NCBI RefSeq assembly: GCF_018596315.1
Contig: NZ_JAHEAG010000023.1
Coordinates: 58,960-122,959 of the forward strand
Length of the DNA: 64,000 nucleotides
From: Bradyrhizobium sp. SRL28
GTDB lineage: Bacteria > Pseudomonadota > Alphaproteobacteria > Rhizobiales > Xanthobacteraceae
Direction of reading: 5' to 3'
The position numbers were made by a program, and so were the translations under genes. Below, piece by piece: positions 27,126 to 35,276 of this stretch (position 1 is its first letter; each line of letters starts with the position of its first letter). The notes under the pieces are model-generated. The model did no database searches, was not told the DNA's origin, and saw only the letters and a list, made by a program, of their open reading frames with translations.

Positions 27126-28052
27126 TCAAGTTTTCGCGGCGACGGCGACGAGGCCCGGAACCGGCACGTTGTCCTCGTTGCGGGCGGAGCGATCTTCCAG
27201 CAGGGACAATTTGAGGCCTGCGGATTCGACCGCGGCGCGCACATAGGTAGCACCATGGGCGTAGCGCAGGCCATGACCTATGACGACGCCTTCGCCGTCA
27301 TGGGTTTCGGTGGTGAAGGCGAGCAGCCCGCCGGGGGCCAGCACGCGAGCGGCCTCCGCGAGCACCGGCGCAAGTTCAGCGACGTACACCATCGCATCCG
27401 CGGCGAGAATGAGATCGGCGCCGGCATCCCCCCTCGCACGCAGACCCTGCAACATGTCGGCGACATCAAGCTCGGCGTAGAAGCCGGTGGCGCGGGATCG
27501 CTCGATCATGCGCGGCGACAGATCGACGCCGATGAAATGATCGACCGACCTGGCGAAGGCTGCCGCCGCCAGCCCGGTGCCGCAGCCGAGATCGATCGCG
27601 CGCTTGAAGTACGCCGGCTTGCGGGCGGCCGATCGCACCGACAACACGGCCTTGAACAGCAGCGCCGGGCCGCGATAGCCGAGATCGCCGACCAGCGAGG
27701 CTTCGAACCGCGGCGCATATTGGTCGAACAGCGTTTGCACATAGGCCTGCGACATGCCCGACACGGGCTCTGCGCCAAGCCGCATCAATCGAAGCCCGGC
27801 GCCGTGGGGATCGCCGGGATCGCGGGCGCGCGCCTCTTGAAACGCAGCGATTGCCGCATCGTGCTCACCGAGTTCTTCGCGGATGCCGGCGAGCGTGAAC
27901 CAGGCGGAGGTGAAATCCGGCGCCAGTTCGATCGCCTGCATCAGCAGATCGGCGGCGGCGGGCAGATCGCCCTTCAATTGCAGGTCGCGGGCAAATTCGA
28001 ACCGGCGGTCGGCCATCAGGTCGCCGGAAGACAGAAAAAGGCGGGAAGGCAT
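27126..28052 (-). CDS. SAM-dependent methyltransferase with N-terminal TPR
   Basis: 308 aa from the ATG at 28052 (MPSRLFLSSGDLM); the frame is open to 28190, but that part is repeat sequence. Residues about 13-90 look like tetratricopeptide repeats (GDLPAAADLLMQAIELAPDF, GEHDAAIAAFQEARARDP). The methyltransferase domain follows, with motif I KRAIDLGCGTGLAAAAF, VDLSPRMIERSR and the post-I LILAADAMVYV. Such TPR-methyltransferase fusions are common in Rhizobiales; the substrate is unknown. It is divergent from the exonuclease/ligase operon. Confidence 0.85.
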   Translation of the reverse strand: MPSRLFLSSGDLMADRRFEFARDLQLKGDLPAAADLLMQAIELAPDFTSAWFTLAGIREELGEHDAAIAAFQEARARDPGDPHGAGLRLMRLGAEPVSGMSQAYVQTLFDQYAPRFEASLVGDLGYRGPALLFKAVLSVRSAARKPAYFKRAIDLGCGTGLAAAAFARSVDHFIGVDLSPRMIERSRATGFYAELDVADMLQGLRARGDAGADLILAADAMVYVAELAPVLAEAARVLAPGGLLAFTTETHDGEGVVIGHGLRYAHGATYVRAAVESAGLKLSLLEDRSARNEDNVPVPGLVAVAAKT

Positions 28053-28072
28053 TTCAGGAACCAAATTCTTTA

Positions 28073-28186
28073 TTGCCGGGCGGCAGTCCCGATCTCGATC
28101 GGGGACGACCCGGGAATCCATCAATAAAGGGAGACTTTTCAAAAGATGGATGCGCAGGTCAAGCCCGCGCATGACGACCAAACATC
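28073..28186. repeat. Degenerate dispersed repeat between divergent genes
   Basis: CGATCTCGATCGGGG, GGGAATCCATC and GATGGATGCGCAGGTCAAGC with GCCCGCGCATGACGACC look like a worn mobile repeat of a type common in Bradyrhizobium spacers. The arms ATCCATC/GATGGAT are complementary. Confidence 0.45.
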
Positions 28187-28227
28187 GCACGGCTAAACAT
28201 CGGAAGCAGACCGCCTATATAGAAGGC

Positions 28228-29265
28228 ATGCGCCCGCAGGACATCCTGATCCCCGCTGCCGCCGGCCTGTGCTGCAAGCCAGGCGGCTTTCATATCGACC
28301 CGGTCCGCCCGGTCGAGCGCGCCGTGATTACCCACGGCCATTCCGACCATGCCCGCGCCGGCCATGGCGCGGTGCTGGCCACCCAGGAAACGCTCGACAT
28401 GATGCGGCTGCGCTATGGCGACAGTTTTGCCCGCAGCACGCAGGCGGTGCGCTATGGCGAGGAAATTGCGCTCGGCGATGTCAAAATCAAATTCCATCCC
28501 GCGGGCCATGTGCTGGGCTCGGCGCAGATCGCCGTGACCTGCAAGGACACCTGCATCGTCGCCTCCGGCGACTACAAGGACGCCGTCGACCCGACCTGCA
28601 CGCCATTCGAAGTGGTGCCCTGCGACGTCTTCATCACCGAGGCAACCTTCGGCCTGCCGGTGTTTCGCCATGGCGATGCGGCGGCTGAGGTGAAGAAACT
28701 GCTGGCATCTGTCGCGCTGTTTCCCGAGCGCGCGCATCTGGTCGGGGCCTATTCGCTCGGCAAGGCGCAGCGCGTGATCGCGCTGCTGCGCGAGCAGGGT
28801 TATGACGCGCCGATTTATCTCCATGGCGCAATGGAGGCGATCACGCGCTACTATGAAAGCCGCGGCATCGCGCTCGGCGAACTGCGCCTGGTCAAAGGCG
28901 TGAAGAAAGCCGATCTCGCCGGCACCATCACGCTGGCGCCGCCGTCGGCCACGTCTGACATCTGGACACGACGCTTCCCCGATCCGGTCACGGCCTTCGC
29001 CTCGGGCTGGATGCGCGTGCGGGCGCGCGCCCGCCAGCGCGGCGTCGAACTGCCTTTGGTGATATCAGACCACGCCGACTGGGACGGCCTGACCGCGACC
29101 ATCGCGGCGACCGGCGCCGGCGAAATCTGGGTCACGCACGGGCAGGAAGATGCGCTGGTGCATTGGTGCAAGGCACGCGGACTCGCCGCACGGCCACTGG
29201 ACCTCGTCGGCTACGGCGACGAGGAGGAGCACGAGGTGGTTGCGGCCGATGAGGCCGAGGCATGA
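28228..29265 (+). CDS. Ligase-associated DNA damage response exonuclease (MBL fold)
   Basis: 345 aa from the ATG at 28228 (MRPQDILIPAAAGLCCKPGG); the frame is open further 5' but crosses repeats. Metallo-beta-lactamase/beta-CASP features are VITHGHSDHARAG (HxHxDH), HPAGHVLGSAQI, ASGDYKD and SDHADWDGL. The family is related to CPSF/SNM1 nucleases and acts as a DNA exonuclease in the Lhr-Core/PdeM/Exo/Lig set. Its TGA overlaps the ligase ATG (ATGA), so the two are translationally coupled. Confidence 0.92.
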   Translation: MRPQDILIPAAAGLCCKPGGFHIDPVRPVERAVITHGHSDHARAGHGAVLATQETLDMMRLRYGDSFARSTQAVRYGEEIALGDVKIKFHPAGHVLGSAQIAVTCKDTCIVASGDYKDAVDPTCTPFEVVPCDVFITEATFGLPVFRHGDAAAEVKKLLASVALFPERAHLVGAYSLGKAQRVIALLREQGYDAPIYLHGAMEAITRYYESRGIALGELRLVKGVKKADLAGTITLAPPSATSDIWTRRFPDPVTAFASGWMRVRARARQRGVELPLVISDHADWDGLTATIAATGAGEIWVTHGQEDALVHWCKARGLAARPLDLVGYGDEEEHEVVAADEAEA

Positions 29266-31073
29266 ACCGCTTCGCCGAACTGCTGGATCGCCTCGCCTAC
29301 GAGCCCGGCCGCAACAACAAGCTGCGGCTGATCACGGCCTATTTTCGCGACACGCCCGATCCCGACCGCGGCTACGCGCTGGCGGCGCTGACCGGCGCGC
29401 TGTCGTTCAAGCACGCCAAGCCGGGGCTGATCCGCGATCTGATCGTGGATCGTACCGATCCGGTGTTGTTCGGCCTGTCGTATGACTATGTCGGCGATTT
29501 ATCCGAGACGGTTGCGCTGATGTGGCCGAAGTCTTCCCCCTCTCCCGCTTGCGGGGGAGGGCCGGGGCGGGGGTCTGGCCGCTTGCCCGGTGGAGAGAAA
29601 GAACCCCCACCCGTATCGTCCGACAGCGCTGGCGCGCTGCCCGACGATCCGACCTCCCCCGCAAGCGGGAGAGGTAAGGAACCTCTGTGGCCCGTTTCCA
29701 ACCTCCACAACAACCCGCCGCCCCCCACCCTCTCCGAGGTCGTCACCACACTTCGGACCCTCGGCAAGACCGACCTTCCAAAACAGCTCGCACGCTGGCT
29801 CGATGAGCTCGACGAAACCGGCCGCTGGGCGCTGCTGAAACTCGTCACCGGCGCGATGCGGATCGGAATTTCCGCGCGACTGGCGAAAACCGCGACTGCC
29901 GCGCTCGGCGAAAAGGACCCGCATGAGATCGAGCTGATCTGGCCGGGACTGGCCCCACCCTATCTCGACCTGTTCGCGTGGCTGGAGGGCCGCGGCGAAA
30001 AACCCGTCAACCGCGATCCCGCGCCGTTCCGCCCGGTGATGCTGGCGCATGCGATCGAGGATACGGACTTCGCCAGTCTCGATCCCACGGATTTCATCGC
30101 GGAGTGGAAATGGGACGGCATTCGCGTGCAGGCAGTCGCCGGCCGCGACGAGCACGGCCACATGCAGGCGCGGCTCTATTCGCGCACCGGCGAGGACATT
30201 ACAAAGAGCTTTCCCGACCTCGTGCCGTCGCTGCATCTGCCCGGCGCCATCGATGGCGAACTGCTGGTGCTGCGCGAGGGGCGCGTGCAGACGTTCAACG
30301 TGCTGCAGCAGCGGCTCAATCGAAAAGTCGTCTCGCCGAAACTGATCAAGGAATTTCCCATTCATCTGCGCGCCTACGACCTGCTCGGCGACGATGAGAA
30401 CGACCTGCGAGAATTGCCGTTTGCCGAACGCCGCGCCCACCTCGAGGCATTCGTCCGGAAGCTGGACGATCCGCGCATAGATCTCTCGCCGACCGTTACC
30501 TTTGATAGCTGGGAGGCGCTGATGGCGGCGCGCGCCGATCCCGCCAGCGCCGGCGCGGGAGAGGATGCCGAAGCCGTCGAAGGCGTGATGCTCAAGCGAC
30601 GCGATGCACCCTATCTGCCGGGCCGACCAAAGGGCCAGTGGTGGAAATGGAAGCGCGATCCGCACATCATCGATGCCGTGCTGATGTATGCGCAGCGCGG
30701 CCACGGCAAGCGTTCGTCCTACTACTCAGACTACACCTTCGGCGTCTGGACCGCGGGCGAGGACGGTGAGCAACTGGTGCCGGTCGGAAAAGCTTATTTC
30801 GGCTTCACCGACGAGGAACTCCTGCAGATCGACCGTTTCGTCCGCCGCAACACCACGGAAAAATTCGGCCCGGTGCGGCACGTGGTGCACGAGCCGGACC
30901 AGGGCCTGGTGCTGGAAGTCGCCTTCGAGGGGTTGCAGCGCTCCCCGCGGCACAAATCCGGCGTCGCGATGCGGTTTCCGCGCATCAGCCGCTTGCGCTG
31001 GGACAAGCCGCCGCGCGAGGCCGACCGGCTGGAGACGCTGGAGCGGATGCTCAAAGACGTGACGGCAAATTAA
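29262..31073 (+). CDS. ATP-dependent DNA ligase (ligase-associated cluster) with in-frame repeat insert
   Basis: 603 aa. N-terminal domain to about 245, adenylation domain with motif I EWKWDGIRVQ (nucleophile Lys283), RLYSRTGEDITKSFPD (motif Ia/III region), DGELLV, EGVMLKRRDAPYLPGR (motif IV), KWKRDP (motif V), then an OB fold. It seals nicks using ATP and works with the adjacent exonuclease. Residues about 91-140, very rich in Gly, Pro and Ser, are translated from a palindromic repeat (29531-29680) and interrupt an otherwise well-conserved N-terminal domain. All catalytic motifs lie beyond the insert, so the enzyme is probably still active. Confidence 0.92.
   Translation: MNRFAELLDRLAYEPGRNNKLRLITAYFRDTPDPDRGYALAALTGALSFKHAKPGLIRDLIVDRTDPVLFGLSYDYVGDLSETVALMWPKSSPSPACGGGPGRGSGRLPGGEKEPPPVSSDSAGALPDDPTSPASGRGKEPLWPVSNLHNNPPPPTLSEVVTTLRTLGKTDLPKQLARWLDELDETGRWALLKLVTGAMRIGISARLAKTATAALGEKDPHEIELIWPGLAPPYLDLFAWLEGRGEKPVNRDPAPFRPVMLAHAIEDTDFASLDPTDFIAEWKWDGIRVQAVAGRDEHGHMQARLYSRTGEDITKSFPDLVPSLHLPGAIDGELLVLREGRVQTFNVLQQRLNRKVVSPKLIKEFPIHLRAYDLLGDDENDLRELPFAERRAHLEAFVRKLDDPRIDLSPTVTFDSWEALMAARADPASAGAGEDAEAVEGVMLKRRDAPYLPGRPKGQWWKWKRDPHIIDAVLMYAQRGHGKRSSYYSDYTFGVWTAGEDGEQLVPVGKAYFGFTDEELLQIDRFVRRNTTEKFGPVRHVVHEPDQGLVLEVAFEGLQRSPRHKSGVAMRFPRISRLRWDKPPREADRLETLERMLKDVTAN
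29539..29674. repeat. Palindromic repeat inserted in-frame in the DNA ligase gene
   Basis: A 22-bp perfect inverted repeat: CCTCTCCCGCTTGCGGGGG... (29539-29560) and its exact complement (29653-29674), about 92 bp apart. It is of the CTCCCGCTTGCGGGGGAGG type usually found between rhizobial genes. Here it lies inside a coding sequence without breaking the frame. Confidence 0.88.
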
Positions 31074-31138
31074 CATTCCTGGGGCGTATGGCGGCCATTG
31101 ACTGATACGAGCGGGTTCCCCATCTGCCCCGCCGTGCC

Positions 31139-31144
31139 TATAAT
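31139..31144 (+). promoter_or_regulatory. Perfect -10 element TATAAT
   Basis: TATAAT lies 26 bp before the start of the small membrane protein gene. The matching -35 region (TTCCCC at 17-bp spacing) is poor, so only the -10 is supported. Confidence 0.4.
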
Positions 31145-31169
31145 GCGCGCGACCCGCGAGGAGAGATCG

Positions 31170-31472
31170 ATGCCCAACGACGTCAGAGACCTGCCGGCCA
31201 GCAATGACGGCCTGTACCGCTTCCTCGGCGGCTCGCCGCTGGCGGTGGCGTTCCGGCTGATCCTGCTGTCGATCCTGGTCGGCGTGGTGCTTGCCGCCAT
31301 CGGTTTCGATCCCTGGAATATTTTGCACAGCATCCAGATGCTGTTCCGGCGGCTGTGGGATCTCGGCTTCGATGCCGTCAACTGGCTGTGGCGCTACTTC
31401 CTGCTCGGTGCGGTCATCGTGATCCCGATCTGGCTGTTGTCGCGGCTGTTCGGTAGCCCCCGCGGGCGATAA
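31170..31472 (+). CDS. Small membrane protein (DUF6460-like)
   Basis: 100 aa from the ATG at 31170 behind GAGGAGAG; an upstream ATG at 31098 has no ribosome binding site. Two transmembrane segments are evident: VAFRLILLSILVGVVLAAIG (about 26-45) and WRYFLLGAVIVIPIWLLSRLF (about 73-94). Short basic tail. Conserved in Bradyrhizobium as a protein of unknown function, probably inner membrane. It is downstream of the ligase gene but probably has its own promoter. Confidence 0.8.
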   Translation: MPNDVRDLPASNDGLYRFLGGSPLAVAFRLILLSILVGVVLAAIGFDPWNILHSIQMLFRRLWDLGFDAVNWLWRYFLLGAVIVIPIWLLSRLFGSPRGR

Positions 31473-31497
31473 TCACGCAACGGGCGGTGCGCAGCCG

Positions 31498-31572
31498 ATG
31501 CAATTGCGATTTGTCGGCTGCGGCGATGCGCTCGGCTCCGGCGGCAGTGACCGCATGATCCTCAAGCGCTAG
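31498..31572 (+). pseudogene. Remnant of an RNase Z-like MBL hydrolase gene
   Basis: The ATG at 31498 opens a 24-codon frame reading MQLRFVGCGDALGSGG then SDRMILKR and a TAG. The first 16 residues match the conserved beginning of RNase Z-like metallo-hydrolases (typically MxxRFxGCGDAxGSGG). After that the His-rich metal motif and all of the domain are missing, and the last residues could be the original C-terminus. The best reading is an internally deleted gene. It sits directly upstream of the MATE gene (start 31575). Confidence 0.55.
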
Positions 31573-31574
31573 CC

Positions 31575-32900
31575 ATGCACTCCCCCGCAGCGCCGTCCAA
31601 AGTCACGACGGCACAGGTGTTTGCCATCGCCGGTCCCGCGATGGTCGCGAACCTGACCACGCCACTGATCGGCATTGTCTCGACCACGGCGATCGGCCGG
31701 CTCGGCGACGCCACGCTGCTTGGCGGTGTGGCGATGGCGTCCGTACTTTTTGACTGCCTATTCTGGCTGTTCGGATTCCTGCGCATGAGCACGGTCGCCT
31801 TTACGGCACAGTCGCTCGGCGCCGGTGAAACGTCGGAATTACGCGCGATCCTGATGCGCGGGTTGATCGTCGCGGCGCTGGTTGGCGCGACGCTGATCGC
31901 CCTGCAGATTCCGCTCGCCACCATTCTGCTCAACGCGATGGGCGGCAGCGACGGTGTCACGCTTGCGGCCAAAACCTACTTCACCATCCGGATCTGGTCT
32001 TCGCCGCTGGCGCTCGGCAATTATGTCGTGCTGGGATGGTTGATCGGGCAGGCCCGCGCCAAATTGGCGCTCGGCATGCAGATCACCATCAATCTCATCA
32101 ACGTGGCGGCGACCGTCGTGCTGGTGCTGGTGTTCGACTTCGGAATTGCCGGCGCTGCAATCGCGGCGCTGATCGCAGAGGCCGCAGGCCTCCTGCTCGG
32201 CTTGCTGATCGCGCGCCACCTTTCGAAAGGGCAATTCGCGGCTTCCCGCGCGTTGCTGTTCGACCGCACCAAGCTGATGCGCATGCTCGCGGTCAACCGC
32301 GACATCATGATCCGCACCGCGTCGCTGATCGCGGCGTTTCTGTTCTTCACCGCGCAGGGCGCGCGTGCCGGCGACATGACGCTCGCCGCCAATGCCGTCC
32401 TCAACAATTTTCTGCTGTTCGGCGCCTTTTTCCTCGACGGCCTCGCCACCGCCGCGGAGCAGCTTTGCGGCCGGGCCTATGGCGCACGCAACAAGGCGGC
32501 TTTCGCAGGCGCAGTGAAGCTCGTCGTGATGTGGGGTTTTGGCTTCGCGCTCGCGGTTGCCGGCTGTTTCCTGCTGTTCGGGCCTGCGTTTATCGACATC
32601 ATGACGGCAAGCGTGGAGGTGCGGCGCATCGCGCGGGATTATCTGCCGTTCGTGATTTTTGCGCCGCTGCTTGGCGTGTTCGCCTTTGCCTTTGACGGTG
32701 TCTATATCGGCGCGACCTGGGCGCGCGACATGCGCAACCTGATGCTGCTGTCGCTATTGATCTTCCTTTGCGCGTGGTTTGCGCTGCGATCGTTCGGCAA
32801 TGCCGGGCTGTGGGGCACGTTTCTGGTGCACTACGCCGCCCGCGGCGGATTGCAGGCGTTGAGGTATCCGGCGCTGTTGAGAAAGTCGTTTGGTCCGTAG
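31575..32900 (+). CDS. MATE family efflux transporter
   Basis: 441 aa, about twelve hydrophobic segments in two halves. MATE features: FAIAGPAMVANLTTPLIGIVSTTAIGRLG at TM1, then STVAFTAQSLGAG and the symmetrical second half starting LMRMLAVNRDIMIRTASL; EQLCGRAYGARNKAAF is the TM7-8 loop motif. It expels cationic drugs or metabolites using H+ or Na+. The start at 31575 lies two bases after a remnant gene, which may have provided its upstream region. A second MATE gene lies at 58190-59629; the two are not close duplicates. Confidence 0.9.
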   Translation: MHSPAAPSKVTTAQVFAIAGPAMVANLTTPLIGIVSTTAIGRLGDATLLGGVAMASVLFDCLFWLFGFLRMSTVAFTAQSLGAGETSELRAILMRGLIVAALVGATLIALQIPLATILLNAMGGSDGVTLAAKTYFTIRIWSSPLALGNYVVLGWLIGQARAKLALGMQITINLINVAATVVLVLVFDFGIAGAAIAALIAEAAGLLLGLLIARHLSKGQFAASRALLFDRTKLMRMLAVNRDIMIRTASLIAAFLFFTAQGARAGDMTLAANAVLNNFLLFGAFFLDGLATAAEQLCGRAYGARNKAAFAGAVKLVVMWGFGFALAVAGCFLLFGPAFIDIMTASVEVRRIARDYLPFVIFAPLLGVFAFAFDGVYIGATWARDMRNLMLLSLLIFLCAWFALRSFGNAGLWGTFLVHYAARGGLQALRYPALLRKSFGP

Positions 32901-32984
32901 CCCGGATGGAGCGCAGCGAAATCCGGGGTCTTGGTGCAAGCGGAGAGTCCTATCCCGGATTGCGCTTCGCTCCATCCGGGCTAC
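32897..32984. repeat. Palindromic repeat (GTAGCCCGGATGGAGCG type)
   Basis: GTAGCCCGGATGGAGCGCAG pairs with GCGCTTCGCTCCATCCGGGCTAC-type sequence ending at 32984. It lies between convergent MATE and pyrD genes and overlaps the MATE stop. Confidence 0.85.
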
Positions 32985-32993
32985 CGGCAGTAA

Positions 32994-34091
32994 TTACTTC
33001 ACCGGCCAGTCCTCTGCCGTGATCGTCGCGGCATCGGCGCCGACGATCTCCGACAGCGAGTCGCGCCCGGTGCGCAGCAAGGTGGATGCCAGATCGTTCT
33101 TGATGTCGTCGACCAGCCCGAGGCCCTTGTAGACCAGCGACGAGTAGAGCTGGATCAGGCTGGCGCCGGCGCGGATCTTCGTCAGCGCGGCGCCGCCGGA
33201 ATCGATGCCGCCGACGCCGATCAATGGAAACGCGCCCTCGGTGCGGACATAGGTTTCCGCCACCATGCGCGTCGACAATCGAAACAGCGGCCGCCCCGAT
33301 AGTCCGCCCTGCTCTTTCGCGCGGGCCTGTTCGCGCAACGCCGAGGGCCGCGCCAGCGTGGTGTTGGCGACGATCATGCCGTCGACACCGCGTGAGCGCG
33401 CGATGTGCACGACGTCGTCGAGTTCGGTCAAACTCAGATCCGGCGCGATCTTGAGCAGCACCGGCGAATCGCCGGCATTCTTGCGCACCCGCTCGCGCGC
33501 ATCGATGACCTTGGCGAGCAGATCGTCGAGCGCTGCGGATTGCTGCAGGTTGCGCAGGCCGGGCGTGTTCGGAGAGGAGACGTTGACGGTGAAATAGCTC
33601 GCGACCGGCGCAAACGTCTCGATCAGCTTGACGTAATCGTCGACGCGGTCGGACGAATCCTTGTTGGCTCCGACATTGACGCCGACGATGCCGCCATGAT
33701 GGGCGCGCGCCGCAAGGCGGCGCAGCGCGGCTTCGGCGCCATCATTGTTGAAGCCCATACGGTTGATCACGGCTTCATCGCGCTCGAGGCGAAACAGCCG
33801 CGGCCGCGGATTGCCGCCCTGCGGCTTCGGCGTCACCGTGCCGATTTCGACGAAGCCGAAACCGAGACGCAACAGCGCGTCGGGCACCTCCGCGCTCTTG
33901 TCGAAGCCCGCGGCCATGCCGATCGGATTAGGGAAATTCAGGCCGAAGGCGCGCACCGCCAGCTTGTGGTCGTCGGCCCGCGGCTTGACCGGCGGCAGCA
34001 GCCGCAGGCCCTGGATCGCCATGCGATGCGCGTCCTCCGGATCGAACCAGCGCAGCAGCGGCAGCGAAAAGGCGTCGAAGGCGCGGATCAC
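32994..34091 (-). CDS. pyrD: Quinone-dependent dihydroorotate dehydrogenase (class 2)
   Basis: 365 aa. It oxidises dihydroorotate to orotate in pyrimidine synthesis, with FMN and membrane quinone. Class 2 features are the N-terminal helical extension (IRAFDAFSLPLLRWFDPEDAHR) and the conserved GFVEIGTVTPKPQGGN, RMGFNNDGAEA, YFTVNVSSPNTPGLRNLQ with its catalytic Ser, and GVGGIDSG near the FMN phosphate site. The start overlaps the stop of the upstream DUF952 gene (ATGA), an arrangement common in Bradyrhizobium. Confidence 0.95.
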   Translation of the reverse strand: MIRAFDAFSLPLLRWFDPEDAHRMAIQGLRLLPPVKPRADDHKLAVRAFGLNFPNPIGMAAGFDKSAEVPDALLRLGFGFVEIGTVTPKPQGGNPRPRLFRLERDEAVINRMGFNNDGAEAALRRLAARAHHGGIVGVNVGANKDSSDRVDDYVKLIETFAPVASYFTVNVSSPNTPGLRNLQQSAALDDLLAKVIDARERVRKNAGDSPVLLKIAPDLSLTELDDVVHIARSRGVDGMIVANTTLARPSALREQARAKEQGGLSGRPLFRLSTRMVAETYVRTEGAFPLIGVGGIDSGGAALTKIRAGASLIQLYSSLVYKGLGLVDDIKNDLASTLLRTGRDSLSEIVGADAATITAEDWPVK

Positions 34092-34435
34092 GGGATAAGC
34101 TCCGGAATGTCGTGCGTGCCGTCGGACCGCGCGCGCATGTCGAGGACGGCGGTCACCGCGCCGAGATCGAGTTCGCCGTAGAGATGCGGGAACAGCTCAT
34201 CGTTGCGCGAGGGCTCCCAGCGCAACGCATCGCCGAGCGCGTCCGCGTCGATCGCGACCAGGAACAGGCCGGTTTGGCCGAGATAATGCTTTCGCGCCGT
34301 CTCGGCAACTTGGGACGCCGTGGAGAAATGAATGAAGCCGTCGCGCAGATCGTCCGCGCTGCCCCGGTAGACGCCCTGCCGTTCGGCCTCGCGCCAGGCC
34401 GAGGCGGGAGTGATTTTGTAGATGGTCCTCGGCAC
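34088..34435 (-). CDS. DUF952 domain protein
   Basis: 115 aa. YKITPASAWREAERQGVYRGS, DLRDGFIHFSTASQVAETARKHY and HLYGELDLGAVTAV are typical of the DUF952 family, a small alpha/beta fold of unknown function; some members are fused to or near glutathione-transferase-like genes. It is the first gene of a two-gene operon with pyrD, with which it overlaps by four bases. No signal peptide; cytosolic. Confidence 0.9.
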   Translation of the reverse strand: MPRTIYKITPASAWREAERQGVYRGSADDLRDGFIHFSTASQVAETARKHYLGQTGLFLVAIDADALGDALRWEPSRNDELFPHLYGELDLGAVTAVLDMRARSDGTHDIPELIP

Positions 34436-34609
34436 GGCTTTCCGGGCTTGTCGTTGAGAGGGTTGGGATTTTCCCGGAAATGGCCGGGTGGCGGCAGACC
34501 GTAAAGGCCGCAGGCCGCTAACTCAAGCGCTGCCGAGCCAAGCGCTACGCGAGATTTGCGCAAAGGGGCCGAATGAGGCAATAATTCCTAGGCAATTCCG
34601 GGATTTTCG

Positions 34610-35263
34610 ATGCCGAGACAATCCAAGGCGCAACGGATTCTGACCCACAGCCAGGTCTGGACCGCGCTCGACCGGCTGGCCGAACGCGCCGGCATGTCGC
34701 CCTCGGGTCTCGCCAAGCGCTCAGGCCTGGACCCTACCACCTTCAACAAATCCAAGCGCATTACCGCCGACGGCCGCGAGCGCTGGCCTTCGACCGAATC
34801 GGTTTCCAAGGCGCTGGCCGCGACCAATTCGTCGATCGACACCTTTGTGCAGTTGATCGGCGACGGCACGCGCAGCCTGCAATCGGTGCCGATGCTCGCC
34901 CTGGCGCAAGCCGGCAGCGGCGGCCATTTCGACGAGAGCGGCTTTCCCGCCGGCCGTGGCTGGGACGAGGTGGCGCTGCCACAGGCCTCTGACGAGCACG
35001 CCTACGCGCTGGAGATCTCGGGCGATTCGATGAAGCCGGCCTATCGCGACGGCGACATCATCGTGGTGTCGCCGGGAACGCCGATCCGGCGCGGCGACCG
35101 CGTGGTGCTCAAAACGTCAGGCGGCGAAGTGATGGTCAAGGAATTGAAGCGTCGCACCACCAAGACGCTGGAATTGCAGTCGCTCAACCCGGCCCAGGCC
35201 GACCGCACGCTCGACGCCGACGACGTCGCCTGGATCGCAAGGATCGTGTGGGCGAGCCAGTAG
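34610..35263 (+). CDS. LexA/CI-like HTH regulator with S24 peptidase domain
   Basis: 217 aa. The N-terminal HTH (about 14-80: VWTALDRLAERAGMSPSGLAKRSGLDPTTFNKSK) is of phage-repressor type. The S24 domain has the catalytic Ser140 in EISGDSMKP and the general base Lys177 in VMVKELK, and an Ala101-Gly102 pair at the position of the autocleavage site. It may therefore be self-cleaving on a RecA or other signal. Widely conserved in Rhizobiales, so not necessarily phage-derived. It is followed 13 bp later by a DNA glycosylase gene, suggesting a damage-response link. Confidence 0.85.
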   Translation: MPRQSKAQRILTHSQVWTALDRLAERAGMSPSGLAKRSGLDPTTFNKSKRITADGRERWPSTESVSKALAATNSSIDTFVQLIGDGTRSLQSVPMLALAQAGSGGHFDESGFPAGRGWDEVALPQASDEHAYALEISGDSMKPAYRDGDIIVVSPGTPIRRGDRVVLKTSGGEVMVKELKRRTTKTLELQSLNPAQADRTLDADDVAWIARIVWASQ

Positions 35264-35276
35264 GATTGTCGCTAGC

